53,007 bases of DNA from JAABPW01 sp037132275 (GCA_037132275.1 JBAXPK010000014.1:1-53007), one strand, 5' to 3'. Shown: positions 16,597 through 25,726, counted from the first letter of the stretch. Numbers and translations: made by a program. The notes: generated by a model from the sequence alone, not told the origin.

Positions 16597-17383
16597 CAGG
16601 ACTCGTTCCCGCCTTTTTCCGATTCAGAAATTCTTTGGCCAAGGCCCGATAGGCGTCAGCGCCACTTGATTTTCCGTCGTATAGCGTCACCGGAAGCCCG
16701 TGGCTTGGGGCCTCGCTGATACGGATATTTCTAGGAATAACCGCCTGATACACTTTGTCGCTGAAATGGTTACGAACTTCGTCTGCCACCTGTTGGGCTA
16801 AATTTGTCCGCCCGTCGAACATGGTCAGCACAATTCCCTCAACTTTCAGCAAGGGGTTGGCGCCGGATTCCCGGAGATGGTTGATTAGCCGGGTGATGAC
16901 GCTGAGTCCCTCCAGCGCATAATACTCGCACTGAAGGGGAATGATGACCGACTGGACTGCGGTCAGAGCGTTCATCGTCAGGATGCCTAATGAGGGAGGG
17001 CAATCCACAATCACTACATCATAAGGGGCTGAGGCGAGAAACGGATCAAGCGCTTCCTTGAAACGGTGCAGATATCGATCAAGCCTGGCGACGTCCACCT
17101 CGGCGCCGGCGAGATCAACTTCGGACGGGATCATGGAGAGATTCTCAACCTGCGTGGGCTGAACCTTGTCTGCCAGGTTACCATGCCCGAGCAGGGCCTC
17201 GTACACGCTGCAGCCAGGTTTCGGTTGGATACCGAGTCCACTGGTGGTATTGGCCTGTGGATCTAGGTCAATCAACAGCACTCGCTGTTTGCGTTCTGCA
17301 AGGCAGGCTGCAAGATTAATGGCAGTAGTCGTTTTTCCGACTCCGCCTTTCTGGTTAGCTAGGGCTATGATGTGGCACTGCAT
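16529..17383 (-). CDS. parA: ParA/Soj-family partition ATPase
   Basis: 284 residues. Deviant Walker A KGGVGKTT (12-19), DLDPQANTTSGLG and DCPPSLGILTMNAL mark a chromosomal ParA/Soj. These ATPases act with ParB to segregate origins, or position other cargo. No parB is visible; the gene follows leuD by 3 bases as the last member of the leuCD operon. That is unusual, since chromosomal parA normally sits beside parB. The C-terminal ~25 residues are Pro/Ala/Ser-rich, and their coding region overlaps the end of def on the other strand. Confidence 0.9.
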   Translation of the reverse strand: MQCHIIALANQKGGVGKTTTAINLAACLAERKQRVLLIDLDPQANTTSGLGIQPKPGCSVYEALLGHGNLADKVQPTQVENLSMIPSEVDLAGAEVDVARLDRYLHRFKEALDPFLASAPYDVVIVDCPPSLGILTMNALTAVQSVIIPLQCEYYALEGLSVITRLINHLRESGANPLLKVEGIVLTMFDGRTNLAQQVADEVRNHFSDKVYQAVIPRNIRISEAPSHGLPVTLYDGKSSGADAYRALAKEFLNRKKAGTSPVMTPAPAPSLPESAPPSPAVNA

Positions 17384-17386
17384 GGT

Positions 17387-17923
17387 TTACTTGATGATGC
17401 CGGCCTTTCTGGCGTAGGCAAAAATGCCTCCTGCCTCGACCACCGGCGCCACGGCGCCCAAATCTTTTAAAGAATACGATTGGTTTGATGTCAGGTTCGT
17501 GAGTTGCGCACCATTCACATCGATTTCCGCCACATCACCGGTCTTGAAAATGGTGCAAAGGCGTATGGCTGTTTCGAAGGGATATAATTCACCTGTTGCA
17601 ACAGCATTTCGAAAAAAAATGCGGGCATAGGATTCAGCGACGACCGCATTTACTCCGGCGGCGCCAAGACATACTGGTGCATGCTCGCGTGAGGATCCGC
17701 AACCAAAGTTCCGGCCTCCCACAATGATCGTGTAATCGGCTTTCGTGGCACCTGGCTTTACGAAGGGAGGATAACCATCTGGCAAACCGCACAAGGCATA
17801 GGATCCAAGCTTTACATATTCCTCGGGAATCGTGGGGACGAGGTTGAGATATTGGGCCGGAATGATCTGGTCCGTATCAATGTCGTCTTGCACCACATAG
17901 ACTGCTCCGCGTATCGTTTTCAT
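17387..17923 (-). CDS. leuD: 3-isopropylmalate dehydratase small subunit
   Basis: 178 residues. The small, substrate-recognition subunit that pairs with LeuC. N-terminal DDIDTDQIIPAQYL and GGRNFGCGSSREHAP are diagnostic of LeuD and related homoaconitase small subunits. With LeuC it isomerises 2- to 3-isopropylmalate in leucine synthesis, but the archaeal/bacterial homologues also serve homoaconitase or citramalate routes. It lies 17 bases after leuC and 3 bases before parA, on the same strand. Confidence 0.92.
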   Translation of the reverse strand: MKTIRGAVYVVQDDIDTDQIIPAQYLNLVPTIPEEYVKLGSYALCGLPDGYPPFVKPGATKADYTIIVGGRNFGCGSSREHAPVCLGAAGVNAVVAESYARIFFRNAVATGELYPFETAIRLCTIFKTGDVAEIDVNGAQLTNLTSNQSYSLKDLGAVAPVVEAGGIFAYARKAGIIK

Positions 17924-17940
17924 AAGTATTCCGCCTGAAT

Positions 17941-19239
17941 TTACATGAATTCCCGAGGATCAGTTATGTGTCCGCGAATGGCGGATGCTGCCACGGTCAA
18001 GGGGGAGGCCAGGTAAATTCGGGACAGCTTCGACCCCATCCGCCCTGGAAAATTCCGATTGGTTGTGCTGATCACGGCTTCATTGCCGGATGTCCTGCCG
18101 TAGGTGTCCGGCGGGCCTCCCAGGCAGGCGGCACAGGAAGGGGGCGCAATGTCCTCGCAGCCCGCCACGGCAAATATTTCCACGAGTGAAGTGCCGTCAA
18201 TTTCCGTCTTGATGAGGGCTTCAGCGACTTCGACCGTGGCCGGGACAAGAAACGTCGGGATTGTGACCTGATGCCCCTTAAGAACGCGGGCCGCAGCAAT
18301 GAAGTCCGTGATTTTTCCGCCCGTACAAGACCCTATGTAGGCCCGGTCAAGTTTCACGTCATTCCGCTCACGAGCCAAGGCGTAGTGGCTCGGAACATGG
18401 GGCTCGGCAACGCACGGCTCGAGTGTGGATGCGTCATAAGTACGCTCGCTGTCAACAGGGGCGTCAACATCCCCGTACACGGCGTTGAATGGCAGACTGG
18501 TTCGGGCTCGCACATAGTCGAACGTTTTTTCGTCCGGCTCGATGATCCCGTTTTTACCGCCCGCCTCAATCGCCATATTGCAGATTGTCATCCGCTCCTC
18601 GATTGATAGTTGACGGATGGCCTCGCCGGTGAACTCCATGGCGAAATAACTTGCCCCGTCAAACCCGATATCACCAATGATTTTCAGGATGATGTCTTTC
18701 CCCATGATGTAGGGGGGGACCGAGCCATTGACCCGGAATCGCATCGTTTTCGGAACCTTGATCAGGAGTTTTCCTGTTCCCATGATAAACCCGGCGTCGG
18801 TGTTACCGATGCCGGTGGCAAAAGCGCCGAGAGCCCCGTGAGTGCAGGTGTGCGAATCCGTTCCGAAAATGACTTCCCCTGGACGGACATGCCCGGCTTC
18901 CGGAAGCGCAACATGGCACACTCCCTTGTACCGGGAAGTACCGGGATCGTAGAAATAGGGGAGCTTCTGTTGGTCCACAAAATAACGAAGGCTATCAATG
19001 TTTCGATGAGCCTTTTCATCCTGGGTAAAGACATAATGATCGGGGATAATGACAACCTTTAAGGGATCCCAGACCTTTGCAGCCGCACCGAATTCCCGCT
19101 GAAAGACTCCGATTGTTCCCGGACCGCAAACATCGTGTGTCAGCAGAATGTCCACTTCCACCCATACGTTGTCGCCGGGCCCGATCACGCGCTTTCCGGC
19201 GGCGCGCGCCAGTATCTTTTCTGTTATTGTCATGCCCAT
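17941..19239 (-). CDS. leuC: 3-isopropylmalate dehydratase / homoaconitase-type large subunit
   Basis: 432 residues. Aconitase-family 4Fe-4S hydro-lyase. The three cluster cysteines are visible at 305 (GSCTGGK), 369 and 372 (SCAAC), as is GTDSHTCTHGALGAF. The length and two-subunit form match the LeuC/HacA type of archaea and many anaerobes rather than E. coli LeuC (466 residues). The start at 19239 has GAGG eight bases upstream; 19233 is also possible. Part of a minus-strand operon with an unknown gene upstream and leuD and parA downstream. Confidence 0.9.
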   Translation of the reverse strand: MGMTITEKILARAAGKRVIGPGDNVWVEVDILLTHDVCGPGTIGVFQREFGAAAKVWDPLKVVIIPDHYVFTQDEKAHRNIDSLRYFVDQQKLPYFYDPGTSRYKGVCHVALPEAGHVRPGEVIFGTDSHTCTHGALGAFATGIGNTDAGFIMGTGKLLIKVPKTMRFRVNGSVPPYIMGKDIILKIIGDIGFDGASYFAMEFTGEAIRQLSIEERMTICNMAIEAGGKNGIIEPDEKTFDYVRARTSLPFNAVYGDVDAPVDSERTYDASTLEPCVAEPHVPSHYALARERNDVKLDRAYIGSCTGGKITDFIAAARVLKGHQVTIPTFLVPATVEVAEALIKTEIDGTSLVEIFAVAGCEDIAPPSCAACLGGPPDTYGRTSGNEAVISTTNRNFPGRMGSKLSRIYLASPLTVAASAIRGHITDPREFM

Positions 19240-19252
19240 GATGTTGTCCTCG

Positions 19253-20053
19253 TTACTTTCGTGCCTGCCTGGATTTGACGAGTGCGAAAAAACGATCCTC
19301 ATACTCTGAAAAAAGTCCATGCTTCTGCAACTTATTTCTTAACTCGGTCATCCGTGCGGGCTGGCGCCCGGCGAGTTGGAACTCGGTTTCAATCTCATGA
19401 CGGATTCCGGCGTTTGGCGAAAACATCTGATGGCTTTCCATTTCGCGGACATTCGCCGGAAAGGAGTTGCCGCTGACCTCTGTCATCATTTTCAGGAGCG
19501 AGACCTCCCATGGAGAGTCGACACCGGCGACGACGGCGGACAAAGGGTCGTCTTTTTGGCGGACCGCATTGGAGACACGGTCTAACACGGCGTCGAAGGT
19601 GTCCGTTATGATTTCCTCATTGATTTCCACTTTACGGATAACAAATCCATACTGGAGGATCCTGATATCTCGTGAGTGGTCGCGCAACCATTCCACGTAG
19701 TGTTCGGCTTCCGTCCCAAAGCCTTCCAGTACATTCTCCGCGATTGAGAGCGGGGTAATGATTTGCGGCCGCTGAGCCAGAATTCGCCCTTCGCGGATCC
19801 GGACTTTGTTTACCTCGTCCATTAACTCACTCACCAGATGGTAATGAATTATTGTGGCGCCAAAGGTCTCCAAGCGTTGGGCCGGCGCCACAATGACGCG
19901 TGTATTGTTGATGGCATACCAGAAATCAAATTGACTAGGTGAATTCATGAAGTAATTCATAATATCAGATTGATGGCGGTTGGCAAATATCAGATCGCAC
20001 TCCATGCGGTCTAGTGTTGCCAAGGGATGGAGCTTTCGATACTTTCTATCCAT
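19253..20053 (-). CDS. Conserved-looking cytoplasmic protein of unknown function
   Basis: 266 residues, not recognised. It has no signal peptide or membrane helix and is rich in charged residues, with a central block around FGATIIHYHLVSELMDEVN and a helical C-terminus. It precedes leuC by 13 bases, so it is probably cotranscribed with leuC, leuD and parA. The start at 20053 shares a CATG with the start of rmuC on the other strand. A frame running back to 20245 is antisense to rmuC and was discarded. Codon use looks like that of its neighbours. Confidence 0.65.
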   Translation of the reverse strand: MDRKYRKLHPLATLDRMECDLIFANRHQSDIMNYFMNSPSQFDFWYAINNTRVIVAPAQRLETFGATIIHYHLVSELMDEVNKVRIREGRILAQRPQIITPLSIAENVLEGFGTEAEHYVEWLRDHSRDIRILQYGFVIRKVEINEEIITDTFDAVLDRVSNAVRQKDDPLSAVVAGVDSPWEVSLLKMMTEVSGNSFPANVREMESHQMFSPNAGIRHEIETEFQLAGRQPARMTELRNKLQKHGLFSEYEDRFFALVKSRQARK

Positions 20054-21377
20054 GTCTGAGGGGGGTATACTGATAACGGTTCTGCTTGTGGTGGTGATCG
20101 TTTTCCTGCTGCGTCGTTTCCTGAAAGGGGCCGGCGATGAGAGGATTTGCTCCCGTTTGGAGGCGATAGAGAAGGCGCTGGACCGAAGCGAACGCTTGTT
20201 GCGCGAGGAAATGGCGCGGAACCGCGAGGAGTTGCGGGAATCCATGAAGGGATCCAGCGAGAGCGTGGTCCGTAGTGTGGGCGAAATTTCCGGGGCGCAG
20301 CATAATTACCTTGAAAACTTTTCACGGCAGATCGGCATCCTCACCCAATCCAATGAGCAGCAACTGGAACAATTGAGGCAAAGTGTATCGGGAGGTCTAC
20401 AAAAGATCCAGGAAGACAATAGCCAGAAACTCGACATGATGCGGCAAACCGTGGACGAAAAACTTCAGGGTACATTGGAGCGCCGCTTGGGAGAATCCTT
20501 CAAGTTGGTCAGCGAGAGGCTTGAGCTTGTTCAAAAAGGGCTTGGGGAAATGAACGAGTTGGCTAATGGGGTGGGGGACTTAAAGCGTATACTCACCAAC
20601 GTGAAGACGCGTGGAACCTGGGGCGAGATTCAACTGGGCGCCATACTTGAGCAGATTCTGATTCCCGAGCAGTATGCCGCCAACGTGGCGCCCAAACCTG
20701 GATCCGCAGAGCGGGTGGAGTTTGCCATAAGATTGCCCGGACGGGACGATTTGGAAGGTCAACCGGTCTGGCTGCCGATTGATGCCAAATTCCCAAAAGA
20801 GGACTATGAACGTCTCACTTATGCGCTGGAACGGGCTGATCCGGGGCAGGCGGATGAGGCTTCCCGTCGTCTAGGAGAGTCGATCCGGAAAAGTGCGCGG
20901 GACATCAGGGATAAATATATCTCTCCTCCGCATACTACGGATTTTGCCATTTTATTTCTTCCCGTTGAAGGGCTCTATGCTGAGGTCATCCGCCAGGCGG
21001 GGCTCGTTGAATCTCTTCAGCAGTCTTGCAGGGTTATTGTGGCAGGGCCAACCACTTTGGCGGCACTCTTGAACGCTTTGCAAATGGGGTTCAGGACACT
21101 GGCAATTCAGAAACGTTCCAGCGAAGTTTGGAAGCTGCTCGGGGCTGTGAAGACGGAGTTTTCACGTTTTACTGATTATTTGGAAGGGATTAAGAAGAAA
21201 ATACATCAAGCCTCGGATTCGATCGAGGATGCCACTAAGAAATCAAGGCAGATTCAGCGGCGGCTGAAGGATGTGCAGGAACTTCCCGTAGCTGAGGTAT
21301 CCGGTTTGTTAGGAGCCGAGTTCGACGAGACGAATGAGCATTCCAAGAGCGAGTCCGTGGCGAGCTTGACGGAGTGA
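20052..21377 (+). CDS. rmuC: DNA recombination protein RmuC
   Basis: 441 residues. N-terminal membrane helix (about 6-22, ILITVLLVVVIVFLL), a long coiled coil (about 35-170), then the nuclease-like RmuC core with GTWGEIQLG, LPIDAKFP and FAILFLPVEGLYAE. RmuC proteins suppress recombination between short inverted repeats; the core belongs to the PD-(D/E)XK fold. The ATG at 20052 overlaps the start of the divergent gene. The reading back to 19980 has no support. There is no clear ribosome site. Confidence 0.92.
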   Translation: MSEGGILITVLLVVVIVFLLRRFLKGAGDERICSRLEAIEKALDRSERLLREEMARNREELRESMKGSSESVVRSVGEISGAQHNYLENFSRQIGILTQSNEQQLEQLRQSVSGGLQKIQEDNSQKLDMMRQTVDEKLQGTLERRLGESFKLVSERLELVQKGLGEMNELANGVGDLKRILTNVKTRGTWGEIQLGAILEQILIPEQYAANVAPKPGSAERVEFAIRLPGRDDLEGQPVWLPIDAKFPKEDYERLTYALERADPGQADEASRRLGESIRKSARDIRDKYISPPHTTDFAILFLPVEGLYAEVIRQAGLVESLQQSCRVIVAGPTTLAALLNALQMGFRTLAIQKRSSEVWKLLGAVKTEFSRFTDYLEGIKKKIHQASDSIEDATKKSRQIQRRLKDVQELPVAEVSGLLGAEFDETNEHSKSESVASLTE

Positions 21378-21423
21378 GGCAGGATGCTTAAAGTACTAAG
21401 ATTAGATGTGTTTGGGGCCATAA

Positions 21424-23448
21424 ATGGGTGACATTATCAGATTAAATTTGCGGAAAAGCTCCGATAAGGGTGATGCCCAGCTTAAGACTGGGGTAGAGGC
21501 GTCATCTTGCTGTACTATCAATACCCTTCCTAGGGTTCGTGCCAGCCTTAGGCCCATGTTGGCTGTTGATGCAAAGGGCCATATTCTTGAAGCGAGTGAC
21601 TCCCTGTTGCGCATGTTGGATCAGACGCGGGAATCGATTACGACCATTATCATAGGGGACGTGATCCTGCGTCTGGATGATTTATTGATTGAACTTGTTT
21701 TCAAGGCTGTGTCGATGGGGCACAAGATTGTGATGGACGCCCTGATGGTTCGACATGATTTATCCCTAATAGAGTGTGAGGTTGTGGTGGGGGCAGTGGG
21801 GCAGGGAGTCGAGGGTAAATGGATGATGATCCTCGAAATCGAGGAAACCATTAAAGCACAGAAGGCCGAGGAATCCTCCTTGGTTTCTAATGACAAGTTG
21901 GCGCGGGCAGAGCGTTTGGAAATGGCGGGGGTAGTGGCGGGTCAGATTGCGCATGATTTTAATAACCTTTTGACCCCCTTGCTGGCTTATCCCGATCTCA
22001 TTAGGCAGGAAGTCCCGCAGAATGCCACCGTCGATGAGTATCTCAATATTATTGAAAAGACATCCAATGAGATGCAGCATCTGACCCAGCAGTTATTGGC
22101 GCTGGCACGTCGCGGGCGGGTCGGGACAGAGTTGTTCTGCATCAACACGGTAATCAGGCAGGTCGTTCAATCATTACAGGTATCCTTGCCCCAAGGAGTC
22201 GCCTTGACTTGTCATTTGTCAGATAATCTCTTGAATATTATGGGCAGTCGCGATCAGATGCGACGCGTGATAGAAAATCTATGTCAGAATTCCCTTGATG
22301 CGATGGGGCCTTCCGGAACGCTTAGCATCATAACGGAGAATGTCTATCTCGACGCACCGGTGGGCGCTTATAGCGCTGTAACCATGGGAGAGTACATCAA
22401 GATTAGCATTGCTGATACCGGTTGCGGGATACCGGACGGTATTCGCGATAAAATATTTGACCCTTTTTTTACCACAAAACGGACGACGAAACAGCACGGC
22501 TCAGGCTTGGGATTGAGTATTGTGCATGGTATCGTGAGGGATCATCGTGGATATATTGACTTGGATAGTACGCTGGGGCAAGGTTCCTCATTTTATATCT
22601 ATCTGCCCATTTCTCGGGGTATTGCGCAAGCGGGGATCGAGGGGAATCTACCCAAGGGAAAAGAACATATTCTGGTTGTTGATGACGACGCCCCTCAGGT
22701 TCAAGTCCTGCTCAGTCTTCTGCATGTTCTTGGATACACGGCGAAGGGGGCTGCCAGCGGGGAAGAGGCCCTTGCCTTTATGCGTGATCAGGGCGAACGT
22801 TATGATCTAATTATTCTCGACATGGTTATGGATCAAGGCATAGACGGATTAACGACCCTTGTAGAAATAAAGAAGGTGAACCCTCAGCAACGGGTGATCC
22901 TGATGTCGGGTTATGCCAAGGCGGCGAGGAGAATTGTGAAGGCACAGCAGCTCGGCGCAGGAACTTATTTGAGAAAACCCATTACGCTTGAGCGTTTCGC
23001 TAAGGCAGTCCGCGAGGCGTTGGATCAACCGCAGTCGGTCGTGGAGGAGAAGCGGCGCCAAAAGTCTCCTCGTATTTTAGTTGTGGATGACGAGCAAATG
23101 ATCAGGAAGCTGTTCGGATTGATAATTATATCGGAGTTTCCTGAAGCTGTTATTGATCAAGCGTCGAACGGCAAGGAGGCTGTGGATGCGTTTGTGGAGG
23201 GCCGCCATGATCTTATCATCATGGATCTGCAAATGCCCGGGTACGACGGTCGCGAATCATTCTTTGAGATCAATAACATCTGCAAAAAAAACCAATGGCT
23301 TCCGCCCCCCATTATTTTTTGCACCGGGTTTTCCCCGCCCGAATCGTTGGGTAGTATTATTAAAGACGCGTCGCTTCACTGTCTTCTTAGGAAACCAGTG
23401 AAGGCCGAAACTTTACTTGAGGCCGTCAAGGAACGGTTGCGTGGGTGA
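21424..23448 (+). CDS. Hybrid sensor histidine kinase with two receiver domains
   Basis: 674 residues, soluble (no membrane helix). Order: PAS-like domain (about 40-140), HisKA with phospho-acceptor His177 (AHDFNN), HATPase (DTGCGIPDGI, FDPFFTTK and GSGLGLSIVHGI, about 260-390), receiver 1 (LVVDDDAPQ, LIILDMVMD, about 415-535) and receiver 2 (LVVDDEQMIRK, LIIMDLQMPGYDG, about 550-670). The AHDFNN phospho-site type is common in kinases that act with response regulators inside complex relays. The signal is unknown. It overlaps or abuts panC downstream. Confidence 0.9.
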   Translation: MGDIIRLNLRKSSDKGDAQLKTGVEASSCCTINTLPRVRASLRPMLAVDAKGHILEASDSLLRMLDQTRESITTIIIGDVILRLDDLLIELVFKAVSMGHKIVMDALMVRHDLSLIECEVVVGAVGQGVEGKWMMILEIEETIKAQKAEESSLVSNDKLARAERLEMAGVVAGQIAHDFNNLLTPLLAYPDLIRQEVPQNATVDEYLNIIEKTSNEMQHLTQQLLALARRGRVGTELFCINTVIRQVVQSLQVSLPQGVALTCHLSDNLLNIMGSRDQMRRVIENLCQNSLDAMGPSGTLSIITENVYLDAPVGAYSAVTMGEYIKISIADTGCGIPDGIRDKIFDPFFTTKRTTKQHGSGLGLSIVHGIVRDHRGYIDLDSTLGQGSSFYIYLPISRGIAQAGIEGNLPKGKEHILVVDDDAPQVQVLLSLLHVLGYTAKGAASGEEALAFMRDQGERYDLIILDMVMDQGIDGLTTLVEIKKVNPQQRVILMSGYAKAARRIVKAQQLGAGTYLRKPITLERFAKAVREALDQPQSVVEEKRRQKSPRILVVDDEQMIRKLFGLIIISEFPEAVIDQASNGKEAVDAFVEGRHDLIIMDLQMPGYDGRESFFEINNICKKNQWLPPPIIFCTGFSPPESLGSIIKDASLHCLLRKPVKAETLLEAVKERLRG

Positions 23449-23450
23449 GT

Positions 23451-24299
23451 ATGAACGTTTTCGCGTCAGTGCAAGGGATGCAGCAGTGTGCCTTGGGACA
23501 AAAGAAAGCCGGACATCGGATCGGGTTGATTCCCACCATGGGATTTCTTCATGAGGGTCATCTGTCTCTTGTCGCGTTGGCCCGCAAGAGGACGGATTGG
23601 GTCGTGCTCAGTATTTTTGTCAATCCTATTCAATTTATGCCGGGCGAGGATTTTCTGCAGTACCCCCGCAATTTTGAGCGGGATGAGGCTTTGTGCGAAC
23701 AGGCTGGAGTTGACTTGGTCTTTTATCCGGATCAGAAGGAGATGTACTCCACCGATCACAGTGTATTTGTAGAGGAAACCAGTCTCTCCAGTGGTATATG
23801 CGGGGCGAGTCGACCTGGGCATTTCAAGGGTGTGACCACGGTCGTGGCCAAGTTATTTAACATCGTTATGCCTGATGTGGCTGTCTTCGGGCAGAAAGAT
23901 GCGCAGCAGTGTCGCGTTATTCAGCGTATGGTGCGGGACCTGAATATAAATGTCGAGATTGTTGTGGGGCCGATTGTGCGAGAGCCGGATGGCTTGGCGA
24001 TGAGTTCCCGCAACCGGTATCTGTCCCCGTCCGGCAGAAAAAAAGCCCTGTGTTTGAGGCATTCACTGGACCTTGCAGAAAAGATGGTGCAGGCGGGCGA
24101 GCGAACTGTTTCGGTCATTCAGGAGGCGGTGTGGGCGACACTTTCATCCGAGCCCGAGGCGAATATTGATTATGTGGCATTTCTTGACCATGAAACGCTC
24201 ACTCCGGTGCTATTAATTCAGCGTCCTGTATTGCTGGCCTTGGCTGTCCGCATTGGCGCTACGCGTCTGATTGATAACACGGTTCTCTATAGCCCCTAA
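23451..24299 (+). CDS. panC: Pantothenate synthetase
   Basis: 282 residues, normal length. Joins pantoate and beta-alanine with ATP to make pantothenate, a coenzyme A precursor. The nucleotidyl-transferase motif PTMGFLHEGHLSL, plus FVNPIQF, GQKDAQQ and SSRNRYLS, are all present. ATG 23451 lies two bases after the kinase stop; a GTG at 23445 is also possible. No panB or panD in the window. It converges on the small pseudopilin-like gene. Confidence 0.95.
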   Translation: MNVFASVQGMQQCALGQKKAGHRIGLIPTMGFLHEGHLSLVALARKRTDWVVLSIFVNPIQFMPGEDFLQYPRNFERDEALCEQAGVDLVFYPDQKEMYSTDHSVFVEETSLSSGICGASRPGHFKGVTTVVAKLFNIVMPDVAVFGQKDAQQCRVIQRMVRDLNINVEIVVGPIVREPDGLAMSSRNRYLSPSGRKKALCLRHSLDLAEKMVQAGERTVSVIQEAVWATLSSEPEANIDYVAFLDHETLTPVLLIQRPVLLALAVRIGATRLIDNTVLYSP

Positions 24300-24321
24300 C
24301 GGTTTTTTCGGTATGAGGTGA

Positions 24322-24558
24322 TCAGGGAGAGCGTTTTCTGTCAGGCGCGTTTGTCCCCTGATTATGTAACACTTGAGTTTCAATATTAGTCTCATCCGAT
24401 TGTGAAACGGCCGTTATCGTATTAGTGGCGAGATCGTCTTCCTCATTGCCAAAATCGGGGGCCTTAATGAATTTAGGGACTGCGAGGGCCGCCAGGAGAA
24501 GAACGATAGCAAGAATGATTAATACATCGGCGAACGATAAACCTCTTCGATTAGTCAT
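24322..24558 (-). CDS. Small type IV pilin-like / pseudopilin-like protein
   Basis: 78 residues. The N-terminus MTNRRG-LSFADVLIILAIVL closely resembles a class III or type IV prepilin: basic leader ending in Gly, then a long hydrophobic helix ending AALAVPKF. The fifth position after the cleavage Gly is Asp rather than the usual Glu. The soluble remainder (about 45 residues) is acidic and short. GGGAG seven bases before the ATG at 24558 supports the start over 24597. It is unlinked to the Tad operon and may be a minor component of a type II secretion or type IV pilus system, or of competence machinery. Confidence 0.6.
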   Translation of the reverse strand: MTNRRGLSFADVLIILAIVLLLAALAVPKFIKAPDFGNEEDDLATNTITAVSQSDETNIETQVLHNQGTNAPDRKRSP

Positions 24559-24608
24559 ACGTTTCTCCCTTATGCCAGAATTGGACGCTCCCTCCATGCG
24601 CCCTTACT

Positions 24609-25259
24609 CTAATGGACGATTTCAGCAGCGTCAACAAGGTTGGGTGCCCGTGTTTGAAAAGAGCACCGGTGGGTTTTAAGGCCCTGACTTCTGAAAATCA
24701 GTTCGAAGTCAGTTTTCTCTTCCTCCGAGGGGAGATAAGGAGGGATCTCGACAAACCGGATGTCTTGGCGCCACAAGCCCACTATGGTCGTGTAATAGTC
24801 CTGATGATCGGTGCACAGATGAATGGTGCCCTGGGGGATGAGTGCCTTCAAAATGAGGTCTATGAATGTGGGTGAGATCAGACGGCGGCTGTGATGACGA
24901 CGCTTGGGCCATGGGTCTGGGAAATAGACGTAGAATGTGTTTACGGACTCTCCCGGCAGAGCCGCTATTATCTGAAGTGCATCGCACTTGACCAAGCGAA
25001 TATTATCAAGTGATCCGATCACGGCTTTCCGGTCAATTTTTCGTAGGCGGGTGAGCGAGCGGTCAATCCCTATAAAATTGATACATGGACAGGTTCGCGC
25101 ACGTGCCAGAAGAAAACGCCCTCGTCCGCATCCGATATCCACCTCCACCGGCTGTGGGATCGAATAGAGACTATCTATTGAAAGAGGTGCATCCCCCTCC
25201 GGTATAGGAATAAGAAAAGTATCATGAAAGACCCGGTTGCTGATACGTTCCCTTACCAT
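24609..25259 (-). CDS. trmB: tRNA (guanine-N7-)-methyltransferase TrmB
   Basis: 216 residues. Methylates G46 in the variable loop of tRNA with S-adenosylmethionine. The SAM site EVDIGCGRGRF and the family signature YFPDPWPKRRHHSRRL are clear, as is the C-terminal TDFE box. It is in a minus-strand run with the small sigma-like gene 45 bases upstream. Confidence 0.93.
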   Translation of the reverse strand: MVRERISNRVFHDTFLIPIPEGDAPLSIDSLYSIPQPVEVDIGCGRGRFLLARARTCPCINFIGIDRSLTRLRKIDRKAVIGSLDNIRLVKCDALQIIAALPGESVNTFYVYFPDPWPKRRHHSRRLISPTFIDLILKALIPQGTIHLCTDHQDYYTTIVGLWRQDIRFVEIPPYLPSEEEKTDFELIFRSQGLKTHRCSFQTRAPNLVDAAEIVH

Positions 25260-25304
25260 ACATGACTGTTCCGATCCCAGTTGTGGAAGAATTTGAAATA
25301 TAAA

Positions 25305-25658
25305 TCAGGATCGTCCGAAAAGCCTGGAATAAAAGCTTGGGCGACCGAGTCTATTCATCTCCGCCTCGATGTAATCCAAAGCAAAAAGCTGGAACTTAAT
25401 CCCGGAGGACGGGGTATAGTGCTTGGCGGCATCGGTCAGCCCTTCTTTGCCGGCTTCAATCAAACGGTTCATGGCGGCGGTTTCCAGGGTGCGTTTCTTG
25501 GCCAACGATGTCAGGAGGGGCATGAAGATCTGAATGAGACGTGTTTTTGCCTCCCAGTCATTTTTTTTGCATGATTCCACATCACGTTCAATTGCTTTTT
25601 CCCGGCTCGCTTCCGGCGTGGTATAATCATTTTGTTTAAGATTCAGTGCAATCTTCAC
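25305..25658 (-). CDS. Small protein resembling sigma-70 region 2 only
   Basis: 117 residues. About residues 28-95 align by eye with sigma-70 regions 2.1-2.3: AKTRLIQIFMPLLTSLAKKR, then NRLIEAGKEGLTDAAKHYTPSSGIKFQLFALDYI, which is comparable to the sigma LI..N..LV..IA and GL..A...FDP..G.KFSTYA patterns. The protein stops about 20 residues later, so regions 3 and 4 are absent, and the tryptophans that read the -10 box are not where expected. A near-perfect AAGGAGG seven bases before the GTG start argues that it is expressed. Possible roles are a core-RNA-polymerase-binding regulator or a remnant. Not recognised as a named family. Confidence 0.6.
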   Translation of the reverse strand: MKIALNLKQNDYTTPEASREKAIERDVESCKKNDWEAKTRLIQIFMPLLTSLAKKRTLETAAMNRLIEAGKEGLTDAAKHYTPSSGIKFQLFALDYIEAEMNRLGRPSFYSRLFGRS

Positions 25659-25726
25659 ACTGGAACCTCCTTTGCAGCAAAAGTGTCGCTCCGATTACTC
25701 CGTAGGTAATCATATCGGGAACACGG

